Source of the DNA: an uncultured Chlorobiaceae bacterium
Lineage (GTDB): Bacteria > Bacteroidota > Chlorobiia > Chlorobiales > Chlorobiaceae
Length of the DNA stretch: 43,725 bases
Assembly (NCBI GenBank): GCA_903928225.1
Contig: CAIYPU010000083.1
Location: forward strand, 1-43,725
Reading direction: 5' to 3'
Both the position numbers and the translations under genes were made by a program. Positions 35,018-43,544 of the stretch are shown here, one piece after another (within the stretch, counting starts at the first letter, position 1; each line of letters opens with the position of its first letter). The notes beneath the pieces are model-generated. The model did not search any database. It was not told where the DNA came from and saw nothing but the letters and a program-made list of their open reading frames with translations.

Positions 35018-35689
35018 TCACGCCGATTGTACTTCCTTATCGGCATGGACATCGATAATCGAAGCTATTGCCAGGGATATCGCAACCCTGCCTGACCCGA
35101 TTTCAACCGTTACCGGGCCCTGAAGAGGAGCTTTTTCAATGACCGTGCAGATACGGCCGGGAACAAGTCCCAGCAGAAAAGCGTAACTGAGGATATCCGG
35201 GTTGTTCGTCCTTAACCGTGCGATACGGACAGGATTCCCTTCCCTTGTTTCCGAAAGTGCTTCCCGGGGTTCTGTCCTGATCATGCCGTCCTGTGTCGGG
35301 ATCGGGTGGCCATGGGGGTCGTGAAGCGGAAATCCGAGGATACGGTCGAGCGCATCGGCAAAACGGTCCGATATGAGATGCTCGAGCCTGCAAGCCTCTT
35401 CATAGAGCTCATGGATGCCGTAATCTGCAAGCTGAAAGAGAAACGTTTCGATCAGCCTTCTTTTCCTGAGCGTCCTGCAGGCCGCACGATGCCCTCTTTC
35501 GGTAAGCGAAACGCCTTCCCTCCATTCATGGCTGAGGTAGCCTGCGGCGGCAAGCCTGCTTACCCGTTCCGAAACGGTGGAAAGGCTGTGCCCGAGCACC
35601 CTCGCAATGGCACTGATGGAAACCCCGCGCTCCTTTTCCGTCAGACGGTAGACAGCCTGGAGATACATTTCACTTGATTCGCTCAACAT
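35018..35689 (-). CDS. DtxR/MntR family metal-dependent regulator
   Basis: A 223-residue transcription factor sensing Fe2+ or Mn2+. An N-terminal winged helix (SEMYLQAVYRLTEKERGVSISAIARVLGHSLSTVSERV) is followed by the metal-binding/dimer domain (RLIETFLF..., LYEEACRLEHLIS, LGFPLHDPHGHPIP) and a C-terminal SH3-like FeoA domain (ARLRTNNPDIL...GLVPGRICTVIEKAP). TTG 35722 would add 11 residues; ATG 35689 fits the family start. It is the last gene of the iron-transport operon and probably its repressor (inference). Confidence 0.9.
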   Translation of the reverse strand: MLSESSEMYLQAVYRLTEKERGVSISAIARVLGHSLSTVSERVSRLAAAGYLSHEWREGVSLTERGHRAACRTLRKRRLIETFLFQLADYGIHELYEEACRLEHLISDRFADALDRILGFPLHDPHGHPIPTQDGMIRTEPREALSETREGNPVRIARLRTNNPDILSYAFLLGLVPGRICTVIEKAPLQGPVTVEIGSGRVAISLAIASIIDVHADKEVQSA

Positions 35690-35718
35690 GGTTTCTGGTT
35701 TTTTCCGGTTCACAAGTT

Positions 35719-35952
35719 TCAAGCTGACGCCTGGTCAATCCATTGATACCATACGTGTCCCTTGCCGCCACATTTACCGCAGCAGGAGGATGAAAATGCA
35801 TCACCGCTTCTCCTGAGCACCTTCCCTCTGCTTACCCAGTAATCCATCAGCGGCTCCACTGCCGATGGATCGGTCCCGAAATGCCGGGCGGCATCCTTTA
35901 CCGATACCTGCCGCCTCTCCCGTATGTAATCCCTCATTCCCGAAAGCGTCAT
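35719..35952 (-). CDS. feoC: FeoC-like small regulatory protein
   Basis: A 77-residue winged-helix protein: LSGMRDYIRERRQVSVKDAARHFGTDPSAVEPLMDYWVSRGK, then a cysteine cluster CCGKCGGKGHVW. In the family the cysteines bind an Fe-S cluster and the protein modulates FeoB stability or transcription. A GTG at 35955 precedes the ATG; the ATG is taken. It lies between feoB and the dtxR-like gene in the same direction. Confidence 0.82.
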   Translation of the reverse strand: MTLSGMRDYIRERRQVSVKDAARHFGTDPSAVEPLMDYWVSRGKVLRRSGDAFSSSCCGKCGGKGHVWYQWIDQASA

Positions 35953-35975
35953 CACTGTAATCTGTTATCGTTATT

Positions 35976-36000
35976 GCGGGTCCACCCCACGCGGACCCGC
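35976..36000 (-). terminator. Hairpin between feoB and feoC-like gene
   Basis: Stem GCGGGTCC / GGACCCGC with a 9-base loop in the 72-base gap. There is no T-run, so it may attenuate or stabilise the feoB message rather than terminate it. Confidence 0.4.
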
Positions 36001-36024
36001 TGTGGCACAATTGTTCATTTCATT

Positions 36025-38400
36025 TCAGGAGTTGACGCTGCCTTTCCTGAAAAAGCCGCTGCCTCCGAGATACATTGCACCAACCGCAGCAAGAAGCAAT
36101 GTAACCATGGCGCCTGTCCAGAGCAGCGAAGAAGCCGGATGAAGCTGAAACGTCGCCGTCTGGTAGACTAGTACGGCAATAGTATAGGCGAGACCCGTTG
36201 TCCAGGCCCCGGCAAAAAGGGTCCATCTGAGGTTGGTTTCCCGATAGACCGCGCCGATAGCCGCAACGCAGGGGAAATAGAGCAGCACGAAAACGAGGTA
36301 GGCAAAAGCCCCGGCCGTCCCATCGAACAGGGATGCCATCGAACCGAAAATTGACGTACTCACCCCCTGGTCTTCAGCTAACGCAGCCATGTCGGAAGTA
36401 TCTCCGACCGTAATGCCAAGCGGATCCAGCAGCGACGATGCAATTCCGGACAGGTTTTCCGGGATGGTGCGTAACGCTTCCGCAAAACTTCCGCTCAGAC
36501 TGAACGAACCCTCTTCCCCTCCGCCTCCATCTCCTTGGCCTGACGCAGATGCATCCATCGACGCATAGAGATTGTCGAGCGTACCGACAACAGCTTCCTT
36601 GGCGAAAATCCCCGTAAAGAGACCGACAGCTGCCGGCCAGTTCTCCCGCCTGACGCCGAACGGCTCGAAAACAGGCGCAATTGCCTTGCCCGCTGAGGAA
36701 AGTACCGAATTGCCGCTGTCTTCATTGCCGAAGGAACCGTCCGTGCCCACGGAATTCATGATGCTCAGCGCCATGATGACCGGGACAAGCACTTTTCCTG
36801 CCTTGAGAAGAAACGAGGTCAGCCTGTCCTGCACCCGTAATATCACCCCTTTGAACGATGGGAGATGGTAAGCAGGCATCTCCATGATGAACGGTGATAT
36901 GTCGCCCTTGAGAAGGGTGTTTTTAAGAATGAAACCGGTCATGACCGCCGCTGCGATACCGATGAGATAGAGCAGGAACACCAGGTTCTGGCCCCCGGCA
37001 GGGAAAAATGCCGCTGCGAACAGCGCATAGACCGGCATACGGGCACCGCATGACATGAACGGCGTCATCATGACCGTCATGATCCGGTCACGTTCATCGT
37101 TCATGGTTCTGGCCGACATGATGGCCGGCACATTGCACCCGAAACCGACAAGCAGGGGTATGAAAGCTTTTCCCGGCAGGCCTATTGCCCGCATGGCCCG
37201 GTCCATGACATAGGCTGCCCGCGCCATGTAGCCTGAATCCTCGAGCAGTGAAAGAAAAATGAACATGAACCCGATTGGAGGAATGAAGGTGGCCATGGTC
37301 TGCAGCGCTCCACCCAAACCATCGGCAAGAACGACCTTCAGCCAATCCGGAGCGCCGATGCCTGCAAGAATGGCACCAGAACCGTCGACAAAAACCGCAC
37401 CTGCGGCGATATCGAAAAAGTCGATGAACGCTCCCCCGAGATTGATGGTAAACAGGAACATCAGATACATGACCAGAAGAAAGAACGGGATGCCGAAGAA
37501 TCGGTTGAGCACGATGGAGTCGATTCGGTCAGACAGGCTCCTGTTTCCTGAATCGATTCGGGTCACGGCAGAAGACGATATCGAGGATACCAGCCTGTAA
37601 TGGACGTCGGCAATCACGATATCCGGATCTTCACCAAGTTTTGACGCTGCAGAATCCCGGGCCTTGACCACAACGTCGGCCATTCCAGGCTCGAGCATCT
37701 CCTCGAGCTTCTGGTCGCCTTCCAGCAGTTTGAGGGCAAACCAGGACGGATCGAAGCCTTTCCGTAAAGTCAATGGCTCTATCTTTGCCGCAAGTGAACG
37801 GATTTCACTCTGAAGCTCCACTGGATAGACAACCCGTGAACCCGGAACAGTGCCCCTTAGCAACTCCTCCCCGATAACCGCCTTCAGCTCTTCCACGCCT
37901 TTGCCCCGAGAGGCGATCATGGGAACGACAGCGCAGCCGAAGCTGCCGGCAAGTTTCGAAACATCGGGTACGATACCCCTTTCTTCAGCAGCATCGACCA
38001 TGTTGAGAGCAATGACGACAGGAACACCCATTTCAAGAAGCCTGCTGGTGAGATAGAAATTCCTGTCGGGGTTGGAAGCATCGACTATATTGACGATAAG
38101 TCCGGCCTCGTGCGACATGATGTAGTTGCGGGCAATCTCCTCGTCCTGTGAAAGCGAGGAGAGCGAATAGATCCCCGGCAGGTCGACCACTTCGTAACGA
38201 TCCCCACGGTAGTTATAATTTCCGGTCTTGCGATCGACGGTTACACCCGGCCAGTTCCCGACACGCTGGTTCAACCCTGTCAGCGCATTGAACAGGGTTG
38301 TCTTGCCGCAATTGGGATTACCGGCAACAGCGATGACAAACGTCCTTTCCAGGCCTGCCGCCGGTCCCGAAGTAACCGGTTCTGCTGCAGCACTCAGCAT
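36025..38400 (-). CDS. feoB: Ferrous iron transporter FeoB
   Basis: A 791-residue inner-membrane Fe2+ permease. The N-terminal G domain shows G1 GNPNCGKTT, G2 GVTVD, G3 DLPGIYS and G4 LNMVDAAE. A helical GDI-like spacer follows (to about 265), then the NFeoB/Gate membrane part with about ten helices, including FIPLLVGFGCNVPAIMSART and FMSCGARMPVYALF, the conserved Gly-Cys-Asn and Cys-containing core. A C-terminal Gate repeat follows. A linker of about 30 residues rich in Gly/Ser (SGQGDGGGGEEGS) sits between the gates. Its ATG overlaps the feoA stop by seven bases. Confidence 0.95.
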   Translation of the reverse strand: MLSAAAEPVTSGPAAGLERTFVIAVAGNPNCGKTTLFNALTGLNQRVGNWPGVTVDRKTGNYNYRGDRYEVVDLPGIYSLSSLSQDEEIARNYIMSHEAGLIVNIVDASNPDRNFYLTSRLLEMGVPVVIALNMVDAAEERGIVPDVSKLAGSFGCAVVPMIASRGKGVEELKAVIGEELLRGTVPGSRVVYPVELQSEIRSLAAKIEPLTLRKGFDPSWFALKLLEGDQKLEEMLEPGMADVVVKARDSAASKLGEDPDIVIADVHYRLVSSISSSAVTRIDSGNRSLSDRIDSIVLNRFFGIPFFLLVMYLMFLFTINLGGAFIDFFDIAAGAVFVDGSGAILAGIGAPDWLKVVLADGLGGALQTMATFIPPIGFMFIFLSLLEDSGYMARAAYVMDRAMRAIGLPGKAFIPLLVGFGCNVPAIMSARTMNDERDRIMTVMMTPFMSCGARMPVYALFAAAFFPAGGQNLVFLLYLIGIAAAVMTGFILKNTLLKGDISPFIMEMPAYHLPSFKGVILRVQDRLTSFLLKAGKVLVPVIMALSIMNSVGTDGSFGNEDSGNSVLSSAGKAIAPVFEPFGVRRENWPAAVGLFTGIFAKEAVVGTLDNLYASMDASASGQGDGGGGEEGSFSLSGSFAEALRTIPENLSGIASSLLDPLGITVGDTSDMAALAEDQGVSTSIFGSMASLFDGTAGAFAYLVFVLLYFPCVAAIGAVYRETNLRWTLFAGAWTTGLAYTIAVLVYQTATFQLHPASSLLWTGAMVTLLLAAVGAMYLGGSGFFRKGSVNS

Positions 38401-38627
38401 GAGATCACCTCCTCGACATCGATTGTTTCAAGCTCGCTCCTGCGCAATGACAGACGGAAGTTACGAACTGACAGTTCAACAGGATCTCCCAGCGGTGCGA
38501 CACGTTCAACGCGCACGACCTGGCCGGTAAGCAGTCCCATATCGAGAAGCCGTCTCTTGACAGCACCAGAAGAATCTATTTTCACAATTTTTCCCGATCT
38601 TCCTGTTTCAAGTTCCGACAGTTTCAT
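38394..38627 (-). CDS. feoA: FeoA family protein, first copy next to feoB
   Basis: A 77-residue SH3-like protein (MKLSELETGRSGKIVKI, RRLLDMGLLTGQVVRVERVAPLGDPVEL) that associates with FeoB and is required for ferrous iron uptake in relatives. The start ATG has AGGAGGG upstream and overlaps the preceding feoA stop as ATGA; its own stop overlaps feoB. Confidence 0.9.
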   Translation of the reverse strand: MKLSELETGRSGKIVKIDSSGAVKRRLLDMGLLTGQVVRVERVAPLGDPVELSVRNFRLSLRRSELETIDVEEVISC

Positions 38628-38920
38628 TGCCCTACCCTCCTGACCATAATCTGCATAGCCATTCCCCTGTCAATAGCGATCCTGCTGTCCTGCACCCGCA
38701 GCAGCATGGGCATCGCCGGATTGTTTTCGATAACTTCGACAACCTGGCCATGTGAAAGTCCCATCTCGGCCAGACGCTTCTCATGGTGACCGAGCCTTCC
38801 ACAGACGCGATGCCTGCCGGCAAAACCGAACTCGCCCTTAACCCCTGCCGTGAACCTGTTATGCCTGAGGTTGACGATTTCACAGACCTCTCCCTTGCAA
38901 AGCAATCCTAATGGCGACAC
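38624..38920 (-). CDS. feoA: FeoA family protein, second (longer) copy
   Basis: A 98-residue FeoA-like protein with a 25-residue N-terminal extension before the SH3 core (GRLGHHEKRLAEMGLSHGQVVEVIENNP, LRVQDSRIAIDRGMA). The start is decided by AGGAGG (38926-38931): it overlaps a GTG at 38926, so the next GTG at 38920, five bases after it, is the likely start. Two FeoA-type genes in tandem before feoB are common in anaerobes; a separate function is unproved. Confidence 0.85.
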   Translation of the reverse strand: MSPLGLLCKGEVCEIVNLRHNRFTAGVKGEFGFAGRHRVCGRLGHHEKRLAEMGLSHGQVVEVIENNPAMPMLLRVQDSRIAIDRGMAMQIMVRRVGQ

Positions 38921-38963
38921 AGGCACCTCCTCATCTTCTTCATGGTATCTCCCCGATTATTGT

Positions 38964-39767
38964 TTACTGGAATCGCATTGTCAAACCCGCAGAAAGCGCA
39001 TAGTCCGTTGCGCAATCGTTCAAGCCTTTGATGAGACCGAAATCGATGTCGAAATTTTCCGACGGACTGTAGATGAAGCCCCCGAGGAGATAGACCGGAT
39101 TCGAAGCTGCATCTTTCTCTTCGGGGCTGTCTATACCGATATCCGCCACGACACGGAGACGTTCGGACATATAAAGTTCTCCTGCAATGGAAGCGTGAAA
39201 AAGCTCCTGTCTCATATCGAGACGGTCGGAATCAAGAGCGAATTCGTTATATGAATAACCGAAATTGAGATGCACTGCGCCTTTTTTCATACTCTGGGTC
39301 GCAATGAAGAGCAGCTCGCCGGATACCCTGCCGTTGCCAAGCCCCTTGTGCTCGTCTCCCGAAGGAAACGTCAGGCCCGGCTTGAGTGCAAGACTGAGTC
39401 CCTCTCCTCCAGATTCGAGGAAACGCCATTTCAGCTGCAGGGAGACATCTTCCTGACCTGACGTTTTTTTAATATCGGCGCCTGACTCATACCGCTTCCA
39501 TGAATATGGAACGCTTGCAATGAGATCGATGCTCTCGGACAGACCGTATGAAAGGGCAGCAGCAGCAGATGCGCCCGTATCCTTCACAGTGCCTTCAACG
39601 TCATCGCTTTCATCCCTATAGCCATCCCATCCAAGCTCGAGCTGAAACCGGCCCTTTCCCTGGGTACCGGTATCATCGGTGATCATAGGCATGGCTCCAG
39701 ACGCCGGTTTTGGAATGAACAAACAGAGAACGATCGGCAATGCATGCGTAAAGAATATTTTTTTCAT
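38964..39767 (-). CDS. Outer-membrane beta-barrel protein (MetA-pathway phenol-degradation-like family)
   Basis: A 267-residue exported protein with a signal peptide (MKKIFFTHALPIVLCLFIPKPASG). The mature part opens MPMITDDTGTQGKGRFQLELGWDGY, as in the Phenol_MetA_deg barrel family, and consists of alternating strands ending in an aromatic-last strand SAGLTMRFQ. Members are outer-membrane channels of poorly known substrate. It lies 43 bases upstream of the feoA copies in the same direction, so it is probably cotranscribed and may help iron or another metal pass the outer membrane (inference). Confidence 0.8.
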   Translation of the reverse strand: MKKIFFTHALPIVLCLFIPKPASGAMPMITDDTGTQGKGRFQLELGWDGYRDESDDVEGTVKDTGASAAAALSYGLSESIDLIASVPYSWKRYESGADIKKTSGQEDVSLQLKWRFLESGGEGLSLALKPGLTFPSGDEHKGLGNGRVSGELLFIATQSMKKGAVHLNFGYSYNEFALDSDRLDMRQELFHASIAGELYMSERLRVVADIGIDSPEEKDAASNPVYLLGGFIYSPSENFDIDFGLIKGLNDCATDYALSAGLTMRFQ

Positions 39768-40053
39768 GACTTACGAGTTTTCGGTTTTAATGGATTGATG
39801 ATGGACACGCTGAAAACATAACTCTTATTTATAATTAGTCCAAATAAAATATAAGGACCGGGCATTTCTGTTTGACAGGATAACGAATGAAAAATCCCTG
39901 CAACTTTTCATAAAGCGAAAGAAAAATCAGGCCCCAGGCTTTGCAGGATTCGAGACGGATGTTATATTTGTCAGATCATGCAACTTATTTTTTAATAATA
40001 CTATAGGGTCACAACTCCCTCAGGCCCATTCCACCATGTAATAATCGAACACA

Positions 40054-40785
40054 ATGCAAACACCCATGAAATTCACGGCAGGGATCGTCCTGCTCTCTAC
40101 CCTCGCTTTGCTCCCGGGATGTTCCGGACAGAAATCGGACGGTACCGGCTCAACCACGGCCACATCTTCCTCCACCCTGCCCCGTCCTTATGAAATAAAA
40201 TCCGGTATCGTCCGCTTCAAGCCAGTGAACATGATGGGTGTCAAGATCACGGAAACCCTCTATTTCGATGATTACGGACTGAAGGAAGCAAGGGAAAGCG
40301 TGACGGATTCCGACATCATGGGAATGAAAAACCACGAGGAAAAAATGGAGATCAGGGATGGTAATTATATGATCTCATACGCTCTCAAAAGCATCGTCAA
40401 CGGCAAGGACGAAACGAGCAAGGAGGCCACCCGGACGAATATCGGAGACATGCGCGAACTTGCAGCGGCAATGGGCAAAATGATCGATGTGAACGAGATG
40501 AAAAAGAACATGGATTACCGCGAGGAAGGGCCCGAAACAATTGCAGGGGTCACTGGCAGGAAGTATTCAGTCGCTCTGGACAAAAGCAAACCCGACGTCC
40601 GCGTATACGGGGTCATGTACAAGAACATCGTACTGAAAAGCGAAATGGCCGGTATGTCGATCGAAGCTTCAAGCATCGAGGAGAACGCTTCCGTCCCGTC
40701 AGATAAATTCTCCATCCCTGCCGGATATACCGTCAAGGATGTCGATTTGGCCGCAGAGATGAAGAACGCCGGAGAGGAAAAGTAA
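40054..40785 (+). CDS. Predicted lipoprotein, unknown function
   Basis: A 243-residue lipoprotein with lipobox ALLPGC (Cys23 from ATG 40054; ATG 40066 gives Cys19). A Ser/Thr-rich linker follows, then a domain with paired strands and turns (GIVRFKPVNMMGVKITETLYFDDYG, MEIRDGNYMISYALKS, VTGRKYSVALD, VYGVMYKNIVLKSEMAG) and a closing FSIPAGYTVKDVD. It resembles the DUF4412-like lipoprotein at 27747 in layout (ending in a VPDGY/IPAGY segment), and they may be distant relatives. Monocistronic. Confidence 0.68.
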   Translation: MQTPMKFTAGIVLLSTLALLPGCSGQKSDGTGSTTATSSSTLPRPYEIKSGIVRFKPVNMMGVKITETLYFDDYGLKEARESVTDSDIMGMKNHEEKMEIRDGNYMISYALKSIVNGKDETSKEATRTNIGDMRELAAAMGKMIDVNEMKKNMDYREEGPETIAGVTGRKYSVALDKSKPDVRVYGVMYKNIVLKSEMAGMSIEASSIEENASVPSDKFSIPAGYTVKDVDLAAEMKNAGEEK

Positions 40786-40929
40786 ACATCTGGCTATGCA
40801 CGGATAACGAAGTTCTTCCGGAGGGGATTACAGCAGCCTTTAAATTAATTTTTCCGAGAAGCTTCGCTCGCTGATCATTCCTTGCCCTTCAGAAAGGGCG
40901 AACAGCTGAACTTGCAGCCAATACCACAC

Positions 40930-40971
40930 GAAAAGCGAATGCCCACCTGCCTCCAGGGTCATTCGCTTTTC
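40930..40971. terminator. Long stem-loop, terminator candidate
   Basis: Perfect 12-bp stem GAAAAGCGAATG / CATTCGCTTTTC, with further CCC/GGG pairing in the loop. It is 145 bases past the lipoprotein stop; a TTTTCC run follows the right arm. Confidence 0.55.
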
Positions 40972-41131
40972 CCTGCTGATCGACGGGCTATCTCGTTTCT
41001 GTTGGCAGATCCACCTCGGAAAGCATGCCTCGCCTTGTCCGGAGCGATGATAAACGGCAAAACCGCCCGTCCTTTCAAAGCTGCACCCCTTCGTTGATTT
41101 TTCGTCGATGTTTTGTCTTATCTTGCACATA

Positions 41132-41152
41132 TAACCGTTCAGCAATCGGTTA
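41132..41152. promoter_or_regulatory. Palindrome just before the CI-like regulator gene
   Basis: TAACCG (41132-41137) and CGGTTA (41147-41152), nine bases apart, 24 bases before the start codon. This is the expected place for autoregulation by the adjacent helix-turn-helix protein (inference). Confidence 0.5.
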
Positions 41153-41175
41153 GATAGCCAAGTCGTAAAGAGATC

Positions 41176-41667
41176 ATGCTCAACAGCGATAAAAAAATTT
41201 CCGAACGCCTGGAAAAAGTCCGCCTTGCCTTGAACCTCCGCAAAGGCGTAATGGCTGAAAAACTGGGCATCAACCCCGGTGATTACAGCAAATTCTTCCC
41301 CTCGACAGCAGACGGCGAAAGCAGGCGAAAACCCGCCACAGTTGTAAGAGAACTGCTCAACCTCGGAGTCAACGCGAACTGGTACCTTACGGGGATCGGT
41401 GAGATGTTTTTATCGGATTCCACCAACAGAAACGCCCCGAACCCGAGAATTGAAAAGGCCGGACAGCTTCTCAGGGAAGCGGTTCAACTAATTCTGGAAG
41501 AGATCGAGGATGGAGGCGGCAATCAAAAATCCGAAACGGAAATCGACAGGGCCATAAACAAAGTCATCGCAAGGAGGATCGTCGAACAGGCCAGAAACAG
41601 CTATGCTTCAGGCCCGGCGCCTGAAAAACCCGGTGATCGTCTCCACGATCTGAAGCGGTTACGCTAA
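41176..41667 (+). CDS. CI-repressor-like helix-turn-helix protein
   Basis: A 163-residue transcription factor. The first 80 residues form a phage CI-type domain (ISERLEKVRLALNLRKGVMAEKLGINPGDYSKFF, ending NANWYLTGIGEMF, the segment that follows the helix-turn-helix in many CI relatives). The C-terminal half is helical and lacks the S24 protease residues found in the repressor at 3630, so cleavage is not expected. It lies directly downstream of a palindrome. No phage genes adjoin. Confidence 0.75.
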   Translation: MLNSDKKISERLEKVRLALNLRKGVMAEKLGINPGDYSKFFPSTADGESRRKPATVVRELLNLGVNANWYLTGIGEMFLSDSTNRNAPNPRIEKAGQLLREAVQLILEEIEDGGGNQKSETEIDRAINKVIARRIVEQARNSYASGPAPEKPGDRLHDLKRLR

Positions 41668-42273
41668 CCTCATCAGGTCTGTCACGCAGACAGTCCCTTT
41701 TTCTGCAATATCTGCAATAAAAAACTGCCAAAGTCAATTTCGCCTGTTCACCCCCAATCGCAATATCCGGAGCTTCAATGGTTTCCTTATCATTTCAAAC
41801 ATGACTGAATATGTTACCATCATGTGCCGGCAATGAACGTTTTTCAGAACGACGCCGACAGCTGCTGTTTTAAACTCTTTATTACCTTTTCATGAAAGAT
41901 CAGTAACAGGAAATATCCTTCTTCAATACCTGCAAAACTTTCTATACAATCGAAATCGCCTTTGACTTTTTCCAAAGAACCGGGTTCAATATGTTAACAA
42001 CGCCATCCATTTTATCATATCGATATTCTCATCCGCACCGCACCATTGTTATTCTTTATTTCGGGGTTACGCGCCGGAAATATATGCTCCAACAGCTTTT
42101 TCAGGCTCTATCCCGACCGGTTTTCAATCGGACATCAACGGTTGACGATTATCAGAGTTTCAAGCCATTTGTTTGATAATAAAAAAAGACGTCACACGAG
42201 AACTGGTTGCAAAAGATCGCCTGGGATACAAAAGAAAAACCCGGTTTGAGTCCGGGTCTTTCTTTTAAAACGC
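41668..42273. other. Gene-free stretch
   Basis: No supported coding frame in about 600 bases; short frames at 41991 and 42046 are low in coding character. The right end holds the terminator shared with the Lys/Ala/Pro-rich gene. Confidence 0.35.
42230..42266. terminator. Bidirectional terminator at the Lys/Ala/Pro-rich gene
   Basis: Near-perfect 15-bp arms AAAAGAAAAACCCGG (42230-42244) and CCGGGTCTTTCTTTT (42252-42266). It lies just past the stop codon at 42274 and reads as AT-flanked GC stem on either strand. Confidence 0.8.
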
Positions 42274-42699
42274 TCATTTCTTTCCCTTCGAGGCAGGTTT
42301 TGGTGCAGGTTTTGGTGCAGGTTTCGCTGCCGGTTTTGCTTTCGCCGCAGGTTTAGTTGCGGGTTTCGATTTTGGTGCAGCCTTTGCTGCAGGAGCCGCC
42401 TTGGCAATCGGCTTCGCAGCAGGTTTGGCCTTAGGTGCAGGTTTGGCTTTCGGGGCAGCTTTTGCCGCCGGTTTGGCTTTTACTGACGGTGCGGTTTTCG
42501 CTGCAGGCTTGGCTTTCGCTGCAGGTTTTGTTTTCGTGACAGCTGTTGCAGAAAGTGCCGGCTTTGCAGCAGGCTTTAATTTTGGCGCAGGTTTTGCTGC
42601 TGGAGCTGCTTTGGCTTTCGAAGGAGTTTTTATCGGTTCAACTGCAGGGCTTTTTTTATCCTTCGGTTTTACAACTTTACCGGATTTCTTATCAGGCAT
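42274..42699 (-). CDS. Histone-H1-like Lys/Ala/Pro-rich protein
   Basis: A 141-residue, strongly basic low-complexity protein built from PAAKAKPAAK, PAPKPAPKP and KAAPKAKP units after a short charged start (MPDKKSGKVVKPKDKK). Such proteins in bacteria resemble the eukaryotic histone H1 tail and AlgP/Hc1-type nucleoid proteins and usually bind DNA or RNA; the role here is inference. No globular domain is visible. The repeats are recent-looking at the DNA level, so copy number may vary between strains. A complementary plus-strand frame is the antisense shadow of the repeats. Confidence 0.75.
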   Translation of the reverse strand: MPDKKSGKVVKPKDKKSPAVEPIKTPSKAKAAPAAKPAPKLKPAAKPALSATAVTKTKPAAKAKPAAKTAPSVKAKPAAKAAPKAKPAPKAKPAAKPIAKAAPAAKAAPKSKPATKPAAKAKPAAKPAPKPAPKPASKGKK

Positions 42700-43258
42700 T
42701 TTCGTCTCCGAATAGTTAGTGATCTAAAAACTTCAATTGGTATTCTGCAAACACTCCGCACAAATGATTACTTCTTTAGATACTACTACTGACAATATAC
42801 AAATTGTTGACGGATTCAAGAGTATAAACCAGCTTTCTCGTTGAATGAGCTATAATACCTCACATAAAAAAGTTTATGTCAGCTATAGAAAAAAGTCTGA
42901 AAAATAAACTGAGAACCAGTCAATATAGTTGAGGTGACATCCGGCAATCGATGAGACGGTCAATGATCACCTGAATTTCCTTTTGCAAGGTTTTTTCAGG
43001 AGGAACACTTGCCTGCATTCTGGAACAATCAGAGAACACAATAATCATTCGCTGCCTGTTTATGTATCGTCTTCATTCCCCATTGCAGATAGAGTTTTCC
43101 ATAGAGTGTGATATAAAAATATATTTTCACCCCCCTTGAAACGAGAAAGATGAAAACTTCAAACAGCTAAAGCCTCATGGAATCATCGATATTTAATACA
43201 GCAAAAACATAAACAAAAGTAAAAAAAACACATCTGGTTTTATGCTTGATTTACATAT

Positions 43259-43400
43259 GGGCACCTCTATTTATTGTCGTGAGAAACGCGAGTGCAAGGC
43301 GGACGGATCGGAGAAACCGGAGTGTCCAGAAAGTACATGAGGATTTTGAGCACCGTCCAACACAGCTGCAGGGGTTCGGAAAAAATAAATAGAGGTGTCC
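43259..43400. repeat. Dispersed repeat element, copy B (MITE-like)
   Basis: 142 bases with near-perfect terminal inverted repeats: GGGCACCTCTATTTATT at the left and AATAAATAGAGGTGTCC at the right (one mismatch in 17). The interior matches copy A at 18415. It has no coding capacity. The inverted ends suggest a small non-autonomous mobile element or an extragenic palindrome family. Confidence 0.8.
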
Positions 43401-43510
43401 TCTTATCGGGTCAAGCTCCGTCAAAATTTTCAGTCCTGCTTTCTGAACAAAAAACAGTACCGTCCACATCGATATGATTCTTCGTATAACCGTTCCCATA
43501 ATAACATAGA

Positions 43511-43544
43511 GAGACTGTCTCAAAATGGCATCTGAAACAGTCTC
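43511..43544. terminator. Stem-loop near the right edge
   Basis: Arms GAGACTGTCTCA (43511-43522) and TGAAACAGTCTC (43533-43544) pair with one mismatch. It could terminate a minus-strand gene that enters from the right edge. Confidence 0.45.

Larger units (their letters stand above)
40786..41175. other. Intergenic stretch with a long hairpin and an operator
   Basis: No supported gene. Contains the 12-bp-stem hairpin at 40930-40971, a smaller GCCCTT/AAGGGC hairpin at 40884-40899, and the palindrome at 41132-41152. Confidence 0.35.

Noticed and set aside
40840-41145. Minus-strand 101-codon frame
   Set aside because: Crosses a hairpin and an operator-like palindrome; poor protein character.
42401-42715. 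Plus-strand Ala/Gly/Phe-rich hydrophobic frame of 104 codons
   Set aside because: It is the exact antisense of the Lys/Ala/Pro repeats.
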